Assembly (NCBI RefSeq): GCF_000720765.1
Contig: NZ_JODC01000008.1
Location: 62,001 to 126,000 of the forward strand
Source of the DNA: Streptomyces sp. NRRL S-646
Lineage (GTDB): Bacteria; Actinomycetota; Actinomycetes; Streptomycetales; Streptomycetaceae
Reading direction: 5' to 3'
DNA length: 64,000 nucleotides
Part shown: positions 62,161 through 64,000 of the stretch, piece by piece
How positions within the stretch are numbered: the stretch's first letter is position 1
How the letters are laid out: the number at the start of each line of letters is the position of its first letter
The notes under the pieces: generated by a model
The model's database searches: none
Seen by the model: the letters and a program-made list of their open reading frames with translations, nothing else
What the model was told of the DNA's origin: nothing
Translations under genes and position numbers: made by a program

Positions 62161-62778
62161 GTGATTACCTCTGCCCTGCCCACCTCGCGCGCCACGAACG
62201 ACAAAGCGGCGGCGCTCGACGAGTCGATCACAGCCTGGGCGCTCGCCGCCCGGGGCGGCGATACGGACGCCGTCGAGCAGTTCGTGCGTGCCCTGCAGCG
62301 GGATGTCCAGCGCTATGTCGCGCACTTGTGCGCCGACCCGCAGGCCGTGGACGACCTCGCGCAGGACACGTTCCTGCGCGCACTCGGCAGCCTGCACCGC
62401 TTCGAGGGCCGCTCCTCGGCGCGTGCGTGGCTGCTGTCCATCGCCCGACGGGCCGTCATCGACAGCTACCGCTACGCCGCCGCTCGCCCCCGCCTGTCCG
62501 ACGTACCGGACTGGCAACTGGCCATCGAACTGTCCCAGCCGCGCGACCTGCCCGGCTTCGACGACGGCATCGCCCTGCTGGACCTGCTGGCAGCCCTGCC
62601 GGAGGAGCGCCGAGAGGCGTTCATCCTCACCCAGCTGGTCGGTCTCCCGTACGCGGAGGCCGCCGAGGCCGGCGGCTGCCCGATCGGTACGGTCCGCTCC
62701 CGCGTGGCCCGCGCCCGGGCGAGCCTGATGGACCTGCTGGAGGAATCGGAGGAGCCCGCCGGGCCGGCGGCGGTCTGA
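62161..62778 (+). CDS. ECF sigma factor
   Basis: The 205-residue protein has region 2 (VEQFVRALQRDVQRYVAHLC, DPQAVDDLAQDTFLRALGSL, HRFEGRSSARAWLLSIARRA) and region 4 (LLAALPEERREAFILTQLVG, LPYAEAAEAGGCPIGTVRSR, VARARASLMDLL). GTG 62161 follows GAGAAGGA. Sigma-70 family ECF without an adjacent anti-sigma gene; the Met/His-rich membrane protein 166 bp upstream is the only candidate partner and may serve as its regulator. In Streptomyces, similar pairs are copper-linked. Confidence 0.9.
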   Translation: MITSALPTSRATNDKAAALDESITAWALAARGGDTDAVEQFVRALQRDVQRYVAHLCADPQAVDDLAQDTFLRALGSLHRFEGRSSARAWLLSIARRAVIDSYRYAAARPRLSDVPDWQLAIELSQPRDLPGFDDGIALLDLLAALPEERREAFILTQLVGLPYAEAAEAGGCPIGTVRSRVARARASLMDLLEESEEPAGPAAV

Positions 62779-62889
62779 GCCGCGCTCGCAGGAGGGTGTC
62801 GGGGCGGTCGCCCCGGCACCTTCGGCGGCACTCATTCAGAAGCCCGACCACACACGTCAGACCAGCCGCGCGCCGCGGCGCGCCGTACA

Positions 62890-63240
62890 GCGGCCGTCCT
62901 TCAGGACGCCGGCGGCGACACCACCGGCCGGACCGTCGCCGAGATCGTGGCCCTCGGCCGCGCACCTCACCACGGGCTGCTCGGCCGTGACGGACCCGAG
63001 GATCACGGAGCCTTGTCGGACGCCATCGACCGCTGCGGCGTAGGGCCCTTCGCGGACCGCGACTACGCCTCCCCCTCCGGCGGCGAACGCCAACGCGTGC
63101 TGCACGCACGGGCGTTGGCGCAGCACCCAGTGCTCCTCGTGCTGGACGAGCTCACCAACCACCATGACAACGGGCCTGGTTCGAACTCCTGGACCTGATC
63201 GGCGCCACCGGCGTCACCACCCTCGCCACCTTTGCGGGTG
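62890..63240 (+). pseudogene. ABC transporter ATPase fragment
   Basis: The plus frame gives QDAGGDTTGRTVAEIVALGR, APHHGLLGRDGPEDHGALSD, AIDRCGVGPFADRDYA, the ABC signature SPSGGERQRVLHARALAQHP and a changed Walker B VLLVLDELTNHHD, where relatives have DEPTNHLD. The Walker A half is missing, and after Walker B the family sequence (FELLDLIGATGVTTLATF) continues in another frame. It resembles FecCD-type iron/B12 importers. It is a truncated, mutated gene. Confidence 0.7.
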
Positions 63241-63267
63241 CTGTGCGCCTGAGGTCGGCGGGTCACC

Positions 63268-64000
63268 TCACGCGGGGTACGCGTGCGTCTGAGCCGCCTT
63301 GACCGTCGCCCAGACCGTGGCGCCGGGGTGCAGGTCGAGTTCCGCGGCGGCGACCGTGGTGAGGTCGGCGGCGAGGGGGAGTTCGCCGGTGAGAGCGGCG
63401 CGGATCTGGTCGCCGTGGGTCTCCAGGCCGGCCACCTCGCACTGCCAGAGGTTGCGGGCGCTGGCGCCGGTGGGGCGGTCCCGGTAGAGGGTGACCGCGC
63501 TGGGCGGGAAGGCCACGAAGACCGGGCCGGTGAGGTCCTCCTCGGTCGTGATGCCGGGGCCGCCTTCGAGGCTGACCGTGTGGCCTTCGGCCTCCCCCCG
63601 GTAGAGGTTCAGGCCGACCAGGTGGGCGATGTAGTCGGTGCGGGGGTGGCGGGCGATGTGTGCGGGGGTGCCCTCCTGGACGATGTGGCCATCCTCGATG
63701 ACGATGAGGTGGTCGGCGAGGACCATCGCGTCGAGCGGGTCGTGCGTGACGAGGACGGCTACTGCTTCGAAGTCGGCCAGGTGGCGGCGGAGTTGGGCCC
63801 GGATGTCGAGGCGGGTGCGGGCGTCGAGGGCAGCAAGGGGTTCGTCGAGGAGCAGCAGGCGCGGGTTGGTGGCGAGGGCGCGGGCGAGGGCGACGCGCTG
63901 GGCCTGGCCGCCGGAGAGGCGGCGGGGTTTTGCCCCGGCGTGGCCGGTGAGGCCCATGCGCTCCAGCCATACGGCGGCCTCGGCGCGGGCTTCCGCTTTG
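63268..64000 (-). CDS. ABC transporter ATPase, ModC-like (5' end beyond window)
   Basis: The frame ends at TGA 63270-63268 and is open to base 64000, giving 244 residues, so the Walker A half is outside. Visible are the Q-loop-to-signature helix, signature RRLSGGQAQRVALARALATN, Walker B RLLLLDEPLAALDARTRLD, D-loop and switch His VTHDPLDAMVLADH. The C-terminal 100 residues form a TOBE-like domain (ARNLWQCEVAGLETHGDQIR, DLHPGATVWATVKAAQT). TOBE with this order is typical of ModC molybdate importers (ModC/WtpC), and the window holds two molybdenum enzymes. Sulphate or putrescine import cannot be excluded. Confidence 0.85.
   Translation of the reverse strand, partial: KAEARAEAAVWLERMGLTGHAGAKPRRLSGGQAQRVALARALATNPRLLLLDEPLAALDARTRLDIRAQLRRHLADFEAVAVLVTHDPLDAMVLADHLIVIEDGHIVQEGTPAHIARHPRTDYIAHLVGLNLYRGEAEGHTVSLEGGPGITTEEDLTGPVFVAFPPSAVTLYRDRPTGASARNLWQCEVAGLETHGDQIRAALTGELPLAADLTTVAAAELDLHPGATVWATVKAAQTHAYPA

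Overview
The window is actinomycete chromosome, almost certainly Streptomyces. GC is very high, GTG starts are frequent, most start codons have GGAGG-type ribosome sites, regulators of the TetR, MarR, LysR, LacI, PadR and NarL families are dense, and a short hairpin repeat typical of Streptomyces intergenic DNA occurs four times. No rRNA, tRNA, CRISPR array, integrase, intact transposase, or PKS/NRPS gene was found. The mix of catabolic, transport and regulatory genes with several decayed genes suggests an accessory-rich part of the chromosome rather than a core biosynthetic block.

Layout. 1-6.7 kb: an aldo/keto reductase end, an LLM-type flavin oxidoreductase, a DUF1326 protein, an FdhF/YdeP-type molybdopterin oxidoreductase and its divergent LysR regulator. 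6.9-13.5 kb: a secreted SGNH esterase, an MMPL exporter with a NarL-type two-component system behind it, and an FAD-dependent NADH dehydrogenase-like enzyme. 13.7-19.5 kb: an SDR, an epoxide-hydrolase-like enzyme, a second SGNH hydrolase, a TetR gene divergent from two tiny membrane proteins with duplicated operators between them, PadR, a SpoIIAB-like ATPase and another TetR. 19.5-26.4 kb: a membrane acyltransferase, then the most unusual locus: two adjacent membrane-anchored proteins with an N-terminal TIR or TIR-like domain and a C-terminal beta-propeller, meeting tail to tail a four-TM SLATT/DUF4231-like protein.

26.5-38 kb: a DUF2993 protein behind a start-less TetR pseudogene, two MarR regulators (one controlling a Bcr/CflA-type exporter), a hexapeptide acyltransferase fused to an alpha-helical toroid-like domain, a MurJ-family flippase, a CBS-pair protein, a frameshifted MBL hydrolase translationally coupled to a CapA-type phosphoesterase, and hydrolases. 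38-48 kb: a phosphoribosyltransferase, long-form argG with an ARG-box-like operator, a fructosamine-kinase-like protein, a two-subunit periplasmic molybdenum hydroxylase (molybdopterin subunit plus 2x[2Fe-2S] subunit), a LysR/DJ-1 divergent pair, and an SseB-like protein. 48.3-56.5 kb: a carbohydrate locus with a secreted GH39-like enzyme carrying a ricin lectin, an ABC importer (two permeases and a lipoprotein), a cytosolic GH127 beta-L-arabinofuranosidase and a divergent LacI regulator flanked by TTGCGCAA operators. This looks like capture and breakdown of an L-arabinose-containing plant glycan.

56.5-64 kb: several decayed genes (an internally deleted membrane protein, a TetR tail, an ABC-ATPase fragment) between intact ones: a TylF-like methyltransferase, an XRE/MmyB-type regulator divergent from an SDR, a phosphotransferase, a Met/His-rich membrane protein next to an ECF sigma factor, and at the right edge a ModC-like ABC ATPase that runs out of the window.
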